Positions 52,249 to 61,535 of a stretch of DNA of 64,000 nucleotides are shown one piece after another. Source of the DNA: Bacteroidales bacterium (GTDB taxonomy: Bacteria; Bacteroidota; Bacteroidia; Bacteroidales; UBA932); contig SUYM01000015.1 of NCBI GenBank assembly GCA_015060455.1, positions 1 through 64,000 on the forward strand, in the 5' to 3' direction. Position 1 is the first letter of the stretch. Each line of letters starts with the position of its first letter. The translations under genes and the position numbers were made by a program. Below the pieces are notes generated by a model, which was given only the letters and a program-made list of their open reading frames with translations, was not told where the DNA came from and ran no database searches.

Positions 52249-53754
52249 ATGAAAAAGAATAAGATATTTTGTATGTGCGCTGTAGCAGCGCTGGTGTCTG
52301 CATCTTGCCAGAAGGCAGAAGATAATCCGCAGACAGTCAACTCCGTTCCGGTTTATCTTGAAACGATAGAGGCCGTGTCTCCTTCAATTCCGGTAAGGAC
52401 TATGACCAATGATGGAGTGAATATTCTTTGGCAGGACGGCGACAGAATCGGTTTGAGACCATATACAGAGGGTACCGCAAGTGCAAACGGTATTATGGTG
52501 GAATATGAGACAGACCTTTCTTCTCCATCAGCATCTGCAACCTTTGTAAGGGTGGAGGGAGAAGAGGACCCTGTTGCACTGAGAAATGGAATATATATCG
52601 CTCTGTATCCTTCCGATCCAGCCTATAACAACTGGTCCGGACAGTATGATAGAACTCGCGTCGGAATCCCGTACAATCAGATTCTTCCAGCAGGAGGTGG
52701 ATTCTATCGCAAGTCATCCCTGATGATTGCAACTGCTGCCGAAGGCGAAAGTCTCAGATTCAAGCATGCTATGGCTTATATCAATTTTGTAGTTGATTCA
52801 GCCTCTCCTGCATTCGACAGGCTTGTTATCTCCTCGAATTCAGGTACCGTCCTGACTGACCGTATCGATCTGTATTATGATGCAACGTACGAGATATCAA
52901 GCAATAACAACTATAAGAGTACTTCGGTGACGGTGACAACAGAAGAGGCGTCGGCATTTACCCCTGGTTCTTATTATGCGGCGATTCTTCCGCAGGAATA
53001 TGCTGGTGGTTTGACTTTCACTTTCTATAACGGGGATGAATTTGTCGGTACAAAATCGGTCGATGCTGATGTCACATTTGAACGCGGTGACGTTGCCGAA
53101 CTTGGTACAATCGGTACATTCGCCTCAGCAGTCGATCCTCTTGAAGTTGCGACAGTATATGCAGAAGATGAGGTCAATCTGGGTGTGGTATTCTGGGTTG
53201 ATCCGGCAAATCCTTACAAAGGAAAGATTGTCTCAGGTGCGACAACATGTGTGAAATGGTCAGATGCGGTTACTACACTCAATCTTGACCAGGTTGCTGC
53301 CATTGATACTGATAATTCCAAGGCAAACAGGGATTATATCAAGGCTCTTGATAATTACAATGCAACGAATTTTCCTGCCGTATATTTCTGTGCCCAACTT
53401 GGAGCAGATTGGTATTTGCCATCGGAAAACGAACTGCTCACGATCTTCAAGACTTATTGGGGCGTTAATGAATTGGCCGCAGATACCCCGAGTCAGCAGA
53501 CATCCAAAGATAATGCGGCAACTTTCGATGCTCTTTTATCACAGTGTGTGACAGATGACACTGAGACGGCATGGAATGAGGCGAAACTTGATTACGGTAA
53601 TACAACTGCTACATGGTATTGGACCGGACAGGGTAAAGAAACAACAGCACAGCGAATCCGTAGGGCCAAGATACAGACTTCGTATGCAGCAGGTTTTGCT
53701 AATCCTACCAATGAATGTTTTGTCCGCTGCGTACGCGATATTGAAATCAAATAA
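52249..53754 (+). CDS. Fimbrillin-like + DUF1566-like surface lipoprotein A
   Basis: A 501-residue lipoprotein (lipobox SASC). The fimbrillin-like domain (about 25-290) opens with PVRTMTNDGVNILWQDGDRIGL, the family's R-T-x-W-x-x-G-D-x-I pattern, and ends in a FEPRGDV-like FERGDVAEL. The C-terminal domain (about 295-501) resembles the DUF1566/Lcl fold related to C-type-lectin-like modules: GVVFWVDPANPYKGKIV, WYLPSENELLTIF, WYWTGQG, FVRCVRDIEI. The last motif, with Cys-Val-Arg, is typical. It follows the small peptide and precedes a paralogue. Role: probably glycan binding at the surface. Confidence 0.83.
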   Translation: MKKNKIFCMCAVAALVSASCQKAEDNPQTVNSVPVYLETIEAVSPSIPVRTMTNDGVNILWQDGDRIGLRPYTEGTASANGIMVEYETDLSSPSASATFVRVEGEEDPVALRNGIYIALYPSDPAYNNWSGQYDRTRVGIPYNQILPAGGGFYRKSSLMIATAAEGESLRFKHAMAYINFVVDSASPAFDRLVISSNSGTVLTDRIDLYYDATYEISSNNNYKSTSVTVTTEEASAFTPGSYYAAILPQEYAGGLTFTFYNGDEFVGTKSVDADVTFERGDVAELGTIGTFASAVDPLEVATVYAEDEVNLGVVFWVDPANPYKGKIVSGATTCVKWSDAVTTLNLDQVAAIDTDNSKANRDYIKALDNYNATNFPAVYFCAQLGADWYLPSENELLTIFKTYWGVNELAADTPSQQTSKDNAATFDALLSQCVTDDTETAWNEAKLDYGNTTATWYWTGQGKETTAQRIRRAKIQTSYAAGFANPTNECFVRCVRDIEIK

Positions 53755-53765
53755 ATAACTATAAG

Positions 53766-55337
53766 ATGAAAAAATCATTTTCAATAATCTTTGCGGCTTG
53801 CTTTGCACTCTTATCATGTGCAAAGCAGGACCCGCAGACTGACGGTGCCGGCCAGCAGACCGGAAATGAGTCAGAACCCCCGGTTGCAGAGTACCTTGAC
53901 GAAATAACCGTAGCGGCACCAGGAACCGGACTTCCTGTCCGGACAGTAACCAACGACGGGGTGAAGGTCCTCTGGACCAATAACGACCAGATCGGACTCT
54001 TTGTAGGCACCTCATCTGAGCAGAGAACCCAGTGCGCCATCTACACCACTTCTCTTGCATCGCCTTCGGCCACCGCAACCTTCGGCCGTGTCGAGGATCC
54101 GGAACCGGCTATGGCCTTAGGTAAATATTTTGCAATTTATCCGGCGACATCCTTTGTAAAATGGGGCTCTTTCGGCAACACTGCTTCAAGTAAGAGATGT
54201 TATTTCAATCTCCCTGCCGAGCAGACGGCAGTAAAGGGAGGATGGGACAGCAGGGCTGCTGTCATGACTGCTTCAAGCGAAACCAAGGAGTTTGCCTTCA
54301 AGCATGTAGTGGCGTATGTCTCGTTTGAGGTCACTTCATCTACTCCATCCTTTGTCCAAGTTACTGTAAGCAGTGTTTCCGGCGAAACTCTCTCAGACAG
54401 CAATGCCAATATCAATTATCTTGATAACGGAAGTATTACTGTTAATCAGCATGGAGCGGCAAGTGAAAAGTCTTCTTCTGTGACCCTCTCCAATTCGGAT
54501 GATTCGGCATTTGCGCCGGGCAAATATTATGTAGCCTTCATGCCGGGAACGTTCGCAAGTGGTCTTAACCTTACATTTGTCAATGGAGAAGGACAGTCAG
54601 CAGTAATAGCAATCGAGGGTCCGCTTGTAGTTGAGCCCGGCGATGTCCTTGCCAAGGAGTCCCTCGCAGACCTCAAATTCGTTTCTGCCGTTGAACTGCC
54701 GCAGTTATATGACAAAAACGGTGTCAAGGGAGTGGCCTTCTGGGCAGATCCTGTTAATCCATCAAAGGTCAAGATCATTTCAGGTCCTGTTATCAATACA
54801 GCATGGGCATCTGCTGATATTACCATAAAGACTGATATTCCAGTTGCAGAAATGACAGGTGAAGATTGCGGAGCAAATGCTGAACTTATTGCTAGTCTTG
54901 AAAAATATAGCGAAACCAACTTCCCTGCAGTATACTTCTGTCGCAGCATGGGAGAGGGCTGGCGTCTTCCTTCTGCTAATGAACTGTTGAATCTTCTCAA
55001 GGTATATTATAATGATCCGGGAACATTTGATAAGGAGGACTATCTTGTCGATACAGATGCTCAGGCTGCTGCGGCAGTGTTCAATGAACTTCTCGCACAG
55101 TGTGTGACCAATTCGTCAGAAACAACTTATGACGAGACCAAGATCAATCTCGGTTCGACTTCAACTATGTATTATTGGACAGGTCAGGGAGATCTCTCTG
55201 CAGGAGCCGATGATCCGAAGATCAAGCGTGTGACTATACAGAAGAAACCGGCTGCAGGTGCGACCAGAAGTATCATTCCAGACAGCAATACATCTAAGTA
55301 TTACGTCCGCTGCGTACGTGATGTTGAACTCAAATAA
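53766..55337 (+). CDS. Fimbrillin-like + DUF1566-like surface lipoprotein B
   Basis: A 523-residue lipoprotein (MKKSFSIIFAACFALLSC, lipobox LLSC), paralogous to the protein at 52249-53754. The fimbrillin-like domain starts with PVRTVTNDGVKVLWTNNDQIGLF, and the C-terminal DUF1566-like domain shows GVAFWADPVNPSKVKII, WRLPSANELLNLL, YYWTGQG and YVRCVRDVELK. Only 12 bp separate it from the first copy, so the two were probably made by tandem duplication. A 90-bp gap without a promoter box separates it from GH3, so read-through into GH3 is plausible. Confidence 0.83.
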   Translation: MKKSFSIIFAACFALLSCAKQDPQTDGAGQQTGNESEPPVAEYLDEITVAAPGTGLPVRTVTNDGVKVLWTNNDQIGLFVGTSSEQRTQCAIYTTSLASPSATATFGRVEDPEPAMALGKYFAIYPATSFVKWGSFGNTASSKRCYFNLPAEQTAVKGGWDSRAAVMTASSETKEFAFKHVVAYVSFEVTSSTPSFVQVTVSSVSGETLSDSNANINYLDNGSITVNQHGAASEKSSSVTLSNSDDSAFAPGKYYVAFMPGTFASGLNLTFVNGEGQSAVIAIEGPLVVEPGDVLAKESLADLKFVSAVELPQLYDKNGVKGVAFWADPVNPSKVKIISGPVINTAWASADITIKTDIPVAEMTGEDCGANAELIASLEKYSETNFPAVYFCRSMGEGWRLPSANELLNLLKVYYNDPGTFDKEDYLVDTDAQAAAAVFNELLAQCVTNSSETTYDETKINLGSTSTMYYWTGQGDLSAGADDPKIKRVTIQKKPAAGATRSIIPDSNTSKYYVRCVRDVELK

Positions 55338-55427
55338 TCTTTCAACCTTATCTCCGATTGCTGCAATGGTTTCAAGGGAGATACGTTGCAGAATATAGTT
55401 TGAAGTATCGGGAAAATTACTAATAGG

Positions 55428-57911
55428 ATGAATAGGACTAAAATACTATTGACAATAGCGCTTGCTTTTACAGTATTTGGTGCCGGAGCGCAGACATACG
55501 TCGTAACTCAGGAACACAAGGACAGGGCTGCCGAGATAGTGAGGAAGATGACCTTGGAAGAGAAGATTGCGTATGTGGGAGGTTATGAGAGTTGGTATAT
55601 CCGTGAGATAGAGCGCCTCGGACTGCCTGCGATAAAGATGACTGACGGCCCTCAAGGTGTGCGTAACAACACGAAGAGCACCTTGTATCCGTCAGGAATC
55701 GCGGCAGCCGCCACATGGGATGTGGACCTCATCAACAAGATGGGTGTATCCTTGGGTAAGGATGCTCGTGCGAGGGGTGTACATATCCTTCTCGGTCCTG
55801 GTGTAAATATCTACCGTTCACCGCACTGCGGACGTAACTTCGAGTATTTTGGCGAAGACCCTTTCCTTGCAGGAGAGATTGCGGCAAGTTATATCGCAGG
55901 ACTCCAGAGTCAGAGAGTCATGGCCTGTGTAAAGCATTTTGCCGTCAATAATCAGGAATACGCCAGACATAGTGTTGCTTCGGATGTTGATGAAAGAACA
56001 CTGCACGAGATATATTTACCTGCTTTTGAAAAGGCTGTCAAGAAAGGGAAAGTGGCGACAGTTATGACTTCATATAGTGTTGTAAACTGTGTCAGGGCTT
56101 CTGAAAGCGAATATCTTAACCAGAAGATACTGCGGGATCTGTGGGGGTTCGACGGCTTTGCGATGTCTGACTGGAACTCCTGCTATTCTCCGGTCAATGT
56201 GGCTGCCTACGGTGTCGATCTTGAAATGCCGAGTCCGCGGGCGATGAAGCCGGAACTTATGAAACGTCTTGTTGAGCAGGGCGTCATCAGCGAAGCCGCA
56301 TTCGACAGAAAATGTCAGAATATCATCCAGACTTTGCTTGCATTCGAGTTTGACAAAGGTCCGCAACTCGATAATAACCTGCCGGAAAACAATCCGGAGT
56401 GTGATGCTGTCTCACATGAACTTGCACGTGCAGCCATCGTGCTGCTTAAAAATGAAGATAATTTCCTTCCTATAAAGAAAGGCAGGTTCTTTGTCTGTGG
56501 ACCTAATGTGGACAAGGTGGTGACTGGCGGCGGAAGTGGCCATGTCACTCCTGTCATTTCAAGTTCTGTGGCTGAGGGTGTAATGCAGATGGGGAACAAC
56601 GTCAAGGCTACTGTTCTTGTAGATGGCGCTTTTGATAATCTGAACGGCATATTTACTGATAAGACATTCACTACAAAGGGAGTAAATGTTGAAATATATT
56701 CTAATCTCAATCTTGAAGGCAAGCCCGCAGAGACGTATGTTGCAGAGAAGGTGTTCATGAATAATGCTGCAGTAGAGGCTCATGAGGATATTGTACTCCA
56801 GAATATATCCTCCCGCCATTCTTTTGTATATCCTGCAAAAAAGACAGAAACACTTAATGTCACTGTCAGAGGCAATGACGGATGTCGTCTGTATATCAAT
56901 GGTGAAAGAGTCGTTGATGAATGGTATAGGGAGAGTTGGAACAATGGAACGATAGAATATACCTTCGAAGAAGGACAGACGTATGAATTTGTTGTGGAGC
57001 ATTTCAATAGGGGTGGTACATTGGGATTGTCATTGTCGTTTGTGCAGCCGCTCAGGGAAATGTTGAGCCAGACCAAGGGACTCCGCGAGGCGGACTGTGT
57101 GGTGGTATGTCTTGGGCATACAAGCGATTCGGAACGCGAGAATGCCGACAGAACTTTTGAACTTCCTGATGGCCAGGTGGAATATTTGAAGGAGATTGTA
57201 AAAATCAATCCTAATGTTGTCGTAGTGCTGAACGGAGGTGGCGGTATCGAGATGGCTTCGTGGCTGCCTGATGTCAAGGCTGTGCTTATGGCATGGTATC
57301 CGGGACAGCAGGGCGGTGTGGCCGTGTCTGAAATCATCACAGGTAAGATCACTCCTTCCGGAAAGTTGCCTATAAGCATCGAGAAGACATGGGCAGACAA
57401 TCCATGTTCTGAAAATTATTATGAGAATGTGGACCGCATGCGCCAGCCAAGTATCAATCCGTATTCGCGTGTGGAATATCGTGAGGGTGTGTTTGTCGGC
57501 TATCGCGGATATGAACGCAATAATGTGGAGCCGCTCTTCCCGTTCGGTTTCGGATTGAGTTATACGACATTTGAATACTCAGACCTGAACATTACCGAGG
57601 ATGGCGGGGAGTTCGTCGTAAGTTTCAATGTGAAGAATACCGGTAAGGTTGCCGGTGCCGAGGTCGCTCAGGTATATGTGGGTGACGACCAGTGCCGTCT
57701 TCCTCGTCCTGCCAAGGAATTGAAGGGCTTTGCGAAGGTATATCTCAAACCGGGAGAAAGCAGGCCTGTAAGTGTCCGTCTTGGTGAGGAGGCCTTCCGT
57801 TTCTTCGATCCTGCCGTCCGTGCGTTCGTAGTCGAGCCGGGCTCTTTCACAGTGCATGTAGGCTCTTCTGTGGCGGATGTCCGTCTTACCGGCAGTCTGA
57901 CCGTGCGATGA
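55428..57911 (+). CDS. GH3 beta-glycosidase with PA14 insert
   Basis: An 827-residue secreted glycosidase (signal peptide MNRTKILLTIALAFTVFGAG, then AQ). The GH3 N-domain barrel (about 25-300) contains MTDGPQGVR, FEYFGEDPFLAG, KHFAVNNQE and the nucleophile Asp248 in AMSDWNS. The C-domain carries the acid/base region; a PA14 domain (about 400-545, NVTVRGNDGCRLYINGERV) is inserted, as in many bacterial beta-glucosidases. An Fn3-like domain ends the protein (about 745-820). It hydrolyses terminal beta-linked sugars in the periplasm; aglycone and sugar (Glc, Xyl or HexNAc) are not fixed by sequence. Confidence 0.93.
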   Translation: MNRTKILLTIALAFTVFGAGAQTYVVTQEHKDRAAEIVRKMTLEEKIAYVGGYESWYIREIERLGLPAIKMTDGPQGVRNNTKSTLYPSGIAAAATWDVDLINKMGVSLGKDARARGVHILLGPGVNIYRSPHCGRNFEYFGEDPFLAGEIAASYIAGLQSQRVMACVKHFAVNNQEYARHSVASDVDERTLHEIYLPAFEKAVKKGKVATVMTSYSVVNCVRASESEYLNQKILRDLWGFDGFAMSDWNSCYSPVNVAAYGVDLEMPSPRAMKPELMKRLVEQGVISEAAFDRKCQNIIQTLLAFEFDKGPQLDNNLPENNPECDAVSHELARAAIVLLKNEDNFLPIKKGRFFVCGPNVDKVVTGGGSGHVTPVISSSVAEGVMQMGNNVKATVLVDGAFDNLNGIFTDKTFTTKGVNVEIYSNLNLEGKPAETYVAEKVFMNNAAVEAHEDIVLQNISSRHSFVYPAKKTETLNVTVRGNDGCRLYINGERVVDEWYRESWNNGTIEYTFEEGQTYEFVVEHFNRGGTLGLSLSFVQPLREMLSQTKGLREADCVVVCLGHTSDSERENADRTFELPDGQVEYLKEIVKINPNVVVVLNGGGGIEMASWLPDVKAVLMAWYPGQQGGVAVSEIITGKITPSGKLPISIEKTWADNPCSENYYENVDRMRQPSINPYSRVEYREGVFVGYRGYERNNVEPLFPFGFGLSYTTFEYSDLNITEDGGEFVVSFNVKNTGKVAGAEVAQVYVGDDQCRLPRPAKELKGFAKVYLKPGESRPVSVRLGEEAFRFFDPAVRAFVVEPGSFTVHVGSSVADVRLTGSLTVR

Positions 57912-57979
57912 CTGGACCGGTGGCACCAAAGCCTTTTATTGTCAGATACCTATCATAGATTATCATGAATAATTTTACA

Positions 57980-58930
57980 ATGAAAAGAATATTATTGATC
58001 TGCCTGTCAGTTCTTCTGCTGTCAATGACGGCTCAGGCTAGGAAACAGAAGGATTTCAGCGTCCTCTACTGGAATGTACAGAACGGTATGTGGAGCGACC
58101 AGGGTAACAATTATGACAATTTCGTCAAATGGGTAAAGAAACATGACCCTGATGTATGTGTTTGGGCGGAGTGCAAGTCACTTTATGTCACCGGCACTGA
58201 GGAACGGCTTGAACCGGAGGAAAGATACCTTCCGGATAACTGGGACAAACTCGCTGCACGTTATGGGCATAAGTATGTCTATATGGCGATGCACAGGGAC
58301 AATTACCCGCAGGTGTTGACCTCAAAGCATCCTATCAAGGGTATGGCACAGATCGGCGGTGACCCCTCTGAGGTTGTTGTTGCACATGGAGCAGGCTGGA
58401 TTCAGGTCGAGGTGGGTGGAAAGGTCATCAATGTTGTGAGTTTTCATGCTTATCCAATGAAGTATAAGTATGGTACACCCGTAGAGCAGAGGGCGGCAAG
58501 TGCGGCCCGTCATGAAGGTGATGCCTACAAGGCTGCCGAGGCAAAGTATGTGTGTGACCATACCATCTTCACATCGGAACATCCTGAGAACGAATACTGG
58601 ATTATGTGCGGCGACTTCAATTCAAAGTCCCGTAATGACAACCATTTCTATAAACTTGCTGATGATGACCCTACGTTCCAGTGTCAGGACTATATGAACA
58701 ATCATACTCCTTATATTGATGTCATCGCCAGACTCAATCCAGGTGTGTTCTGCACTACTAACAGGGGAAGCGGAAGACCGGACTACATGTTCTGTACCCA
58801 GCCGGTTTATGAGGCACTTGTAAAGGCCTTTGTTGTAAATGAGAAATGGACATTGCCTAAGAAGGTCGAAGGAACAGGATTCTGGGCTCCTTCTGACCAT
58901 CGTCCTATTTACCTTGAATTCAAACTATAG
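57980..58930 (+). CDS. Secreted EEP (endonuclease/exonuclease/phosphatase) enzyme
   Basis: A 316-residue secreted enzyme with a type I signal peptide (MKRILLICLSVLLLSMTAQA). A start five codons earlier (57965) is also possible. EEP motifs: LYWNVQNGMW, DPDVCVWAE, MCGDFNSKS, GRPDYMF and SDHRPIYLEF, giving the complete catalytic set with the usual SDH. It is strongly similar to the C-terminal domain of 42346-44604, which carries ADH at the last motif. A phosphodiesterase or phosphatase acting on the locus substrate is likely; sphingomyelinase-like activity is one option. GH3 lies 68 bp upstream, and a repeat array separates it from the next gene. Confidence 0.88.
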   Translation: MKRILLICLSVLLLSMTAQARKQKDFSVLYWNVQNGMWSDQGNNYDNFVKWVKKHDPDVCVWAECKSLYVTGTEERLEPEERYLPDNWDKLAARYGHKYVYMAMHRDNYPQVLTSKHPIKGMAQIGGDPSEVVVAHGAGWIQVEVGGKVINVVSFHAYPMKYKYGTPVEQRAASAARHEGDAYKAAEAKYVCDHTIFTSEHPENEYWIMCGDFNSKSRNDNHFYKLADDDPTFQCQDYMNNHTPYIDVIARLNPGVFCTTNRGSGRPDYMFCTQPVYEALVKAFVVNEKWTLPKKVEGTGFWAPSDHRPIYLEFKL

Positions 58931-58953
58931 ATTGCCTCTTTGTCCTCCTTGTC

Positions 58954-59027
58954 CTCTTTGTCCTCCTGAGTTTGCTCTTTGTCCTCCTGAGTTTGCTCTT
59001 TGTCATCCTGAGCGAAGCGAAGGATCT
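58954..59027. repeat. 21-bp tandem repeat joined to a GTCATCCTGAGCGAAGCG-type repeat
   Basis: CTCTTTGTCCTCCTGAGTTTG plus a second identical 21-bp copy (58954-58974, 58975-58995) runs into CTCTTTGTCATCCTGAGCG, then AAGCGAAGGATCT. The last piece is the common TCATCCTGAGCGAAGCGAAGGATCT intergenic repeat. It lies 15 bp before the next ATG. Confidence 0.75.
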
Positions 59028-59041
59028 AAAAACCAATTACA

Positions 59042-60310
59042 ATGAAAAAACATCTCTTATTTTTTTTGTCGCTGTGCCTGTCATTGGCGTCAGTCGCTCA
59101 GAAACCGTCGAAGAAATCATTCCAGGCGACATGTCCGGAACTTGCCGGCGGTCACTGGAAGGCCGGTGAGCAGATCAACGTATATGATTCCAATCCGGAA
59201 GGACTGGTTTACACTGCAAATGCAGACGGCGCCCAGACATTCTTTATGGGAAAGGGAGCATGTACGTCTGATGACGGATATTGGTGTGCGGTGTATCCTG
59301 CTTCCGCCCTGCATCTGTGGAGCCCTCAGTATCTGCATTTCCAGATTCCCAACCAGCAGGTGGCTGACTTGGGGAAAATACCGGCGGGCACTGCCATAAT
59401 GTACTCCTGTACATCCGGATATACCATGGATTTCAAGCCGCTTGTCGGTTATGTGCGTTTTGTTATAGGCGATAATATGCCGGCCATCAGGGAGGTCAGG
59501 CTACATACCTCCAAGTATATCTCCGGCCACTTCAAGGTGAAACTTGATGCGGAGCAGACAAAGGTGGTCAACGGCGGTGGAGCGAGATACCGGAATGTTG
59601 TCCTTAAACCGGAGCAGGCAGGTGGGGTGATGGCCCCAGGGGATTACCGTCTGGCTTTGTATTCCCGTATTTTCCCGGAGGGTATGTCCTTGGAATTCAT
59701 CGCGGCAGACGGTCGTGTGGCTATCAAGACCTTTGATGAGAAGATAACCATAGGCCTTGGTCACATCTTCAATCTCGGTGTAGTCGATAACCTCAAATTC
59801 TTTGACAAGCAGGCTTTGTATGGCTCGGCTTACGGTGACGAGGGGGTTGTGTTCTGGATTGATCCTGCCGATCCATACAAGGGAAAGATTGTGTCAGCGT
59901 ATGGCGAAAAGCGGACATGGGACCCGTCTGTATGTGAGCAACTTTCGCTGAAGACAGGAAAGTCATGGAGATTGCCCTCACTGGAAGAGGCTACGGCTAT
60001 CTACAACACGTATTACGGACTCCCTCAGGACGATCCACGCAAGGCCGGGGAAGATTTCAGCATGACTGTTTCGGGTATGGTGGCAAGAAAGAAGTTCGAC
60101 GCTTCCATGAATGCCATTGCAGGCAGCGTTCCGCTTGAAGCGAAGGGTGTCAATGGAGACAGCATCTGGACAGATCAGGTGTCAAAGAACGATGACCGAC
60201 GCGTGCATTATGTGCGTATGATTGTTTACAGCAATGGATCTGCAATGAAAAGCAATACAGACCGTTATCTTCGATGTGTAAGAGATGTTGAACTTGAATA
60301 TGGTGAATAA
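59042..60310 (+). CDS. Fimbrillin-like + DUF1566-like secreted protein C (no lipobox)
   Basis: A 422-residue protein with a type I signal peptide (MKKHLLFFLSLCLSLASVAQ) and no lipobox Cys, unlike paralogues A and B. The first two-thirds follow the fimbrillin-like plan (WKAGEQINVYDS is the W-x-x-G-D-x-I motif with Glu, and LGHIFNLGVVDNL closes the domain), and the C-terminal third is DUF1566-like (GVVFWIDPADPYKGKIVS, WRLPSLEEATAIY, YLRCVRDVELE). It is shorter than A and B. Its stop overlaps the start of the phosphatase gene by about 11 bp. It may be periplasmic or released rather than outer-membrane anchored. Confidence 0.78.
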   Translation: MKKHLLFFLSLCLSLASVAQKPSKKSFQATCPELAGGHWKAGEQINVYDSNPEGLVYTANADGAQTFFMGKGACTSDDGYWCAVYPASALHLWSPQYLHFQIPNQQVADLGKIPAGTAIMYSCTSGYTMDFKPLVGYVRFVIGDNMPAIREVRLHTSKYISGHFKVKLDAEQTKVVNGGGARYRNVVLKPEQAGGVMAPGDYRLALYSRIFPEGMSLEFIAADGRVAIKTFDEKITIGLGHIFNLGVVDNLKFFDKQALYGSAYGDEGVVFWIDPADPYKGKIVSAYGEKRTWDPSVCEQLSLKTGKSWRLPSLEEATAIYNTYYGLPQDDPRKAGEDFSMTVSGMVARKKFDASMNAIAGSVPLEAKGVNGDSIWTDQVSKNDDRRVHYVRMIVYSNGSAMKSNTDRYLRCVRDVELEYGE

Positions 60311-61535
60311 AGTAATATTCCTGCTCGTATGCCTGACACTCTCTTCATGTGCCGTTGAAACTGTTCAGCAGCAGCCTGAGGACCCTGTCGAAAGGTATGC
60401 GGGATCATATAGCCCGTATCGGTACGGTGATCTGACAGATACCGATGTCCCTGCGGGCTATCAACCCTTCTATATATCGCATTACTCCCGTCATGGTTCC
60501 CGATATCTGATCCATGAGGAGGATTTTGATGTCGTGTCCTCTTTTGAAGGCTACGCGTCACAAGGCTGTCTGTCTGAAAAGGGAATGAACCTGCTTTCAG
60601 ACCTCCAGCGCCTGCGTGACGAACATGTGCGGATGCATTCGCATCTCACGTTGAAGGGTGGCAGCCAGCAGCAGGGTATCGCGGAAAGGATGGCGAAGCG
60701 TTTTCCTCAGGTGTTTGCAAGGGGAGGCAAGGTGCGATGCGTCTCTTCTCCTGCACAGAGATGTAACCAGTCACTCGCAAATTTTGCCCTTTCTCTCGCA
60801 TCGGAGCACAATGAACTGGATTTCAGTATATATTCCGGACACAGATACTATGACATCATTTCAGCAAGGATAAAGGATTCGGAAAAACGTGCCCACTATG
60901 CTCAGATACGCGACTCTATGGTTGTTGCCGGAGGCAGTCCGATTCTTGCTGTGAAAGAGTTGTTTTTACAGCCGGAAAAGGTGCAGGCCGACTGGCCTGC
61001 GCTGACCCATTATGTCTATACGCTTTGCTGTGCGATGCAGTGTCAGGATTACCAGGCTCCTGCGATGGATGCTTATTTTACCGAAGATCAGTTAGAGGTG
61101 CTCTGGAAGGCTGAAAATGCCTTTGACTACGGTGTGTTCTGCGATAGGGAGACCTTCGGCGATTATCGTATCGATCATGTGGCCAGACCCATACTCAATG
61201 AAATTCTCGATCAGGCGGACTACGCCATCGCATCAGATGACCGTGTCGCTGATCTGCGGTTCGGACATGATTCCGGACTAAGTCCGCTCCTGACTCTTAT
61301 CGGACTGGAAGACTATGTCCAGACGGATCCCGACGAAGCATGGAAGATATGGCGTAACCATGAGAAGGTCTGCATGGCTTCGAACATACAGATTGTCTTT
61401 TATAAACATAGGTCCAAGGAAATTCTTGTAAAGATACTCCGTAATGAACAGGAGACCCTGATACCGGCATTGAAACCTGTTACAGGACCATATTACTCGT
61501 GGGATAACTTGAAGGAATACCTTTTGTCACGATGA
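60300..61535 (+). CDS. Histidine acid phosphatase (branch 2, phytase/MINPP-like)
   Basis: A 411-residue lipoprotein (MVNKVIFLLVCLTLSSC, lipobox LSSC). The catalytic motif is SHYSRHGSRYL (Arg64-His65-Gly66), and the proton donor is His323-Asp324 in RFGHDSGLSPLL. These place it in branch 2 of the histidine phosphatase superfamily, with the HD of acid phosphatases and phytases rather than HAE of MINPP. It should remove phosphate from an organic phosphomonoester in the periplasm or at the surface. A start at 60285 is possible. It overlaps the SGNH gene start as ATGA, which indicates tight coupling with it. Confidence 0.9.
   Translation: MVNKVIFLLVCLTLSSCAVETVQQQPEDPVERYAGSYSPYRYGDLTDTDVPAGYQPFYISHYSRHGSRYLIHEEDFDVVSSFEGYASQGCLSEKGMNLLSDLQRLRDEHVRMHSHLTLKGGSQQQGIAERMAKRFPQVFARGGKVRCVSSPAQRCNQSLANFALSLASEHNELDFSIYSGHRYYDIISARIKDSEKRAHYAQIRDSMVVAGGSPILAVKELFLQPEKVQADWPALTHYVYTLCCAMQCQDYQAPAMDAYFTEDQLEVLWKAENAFDYGVFCDRETFGDYRIDHVARPILNEILDQADYAIASDDRVADLRFGHDSGLSPLLTLIGLEDYVQTDPDEAWKIWRNHEKVCMASNIQIVFYKHRSKEILVKILRNEQETLIPALKPVTGPYYSWDNLKEYLLSR

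Noticed and set aside
55338..55427. Terminator before GH3 (TATCTCC/GGAGATA inverted repeat)
   Set aside because: The arms are only 7 bp, the loop is over 20 nt and no T-run follows, so it is not called.
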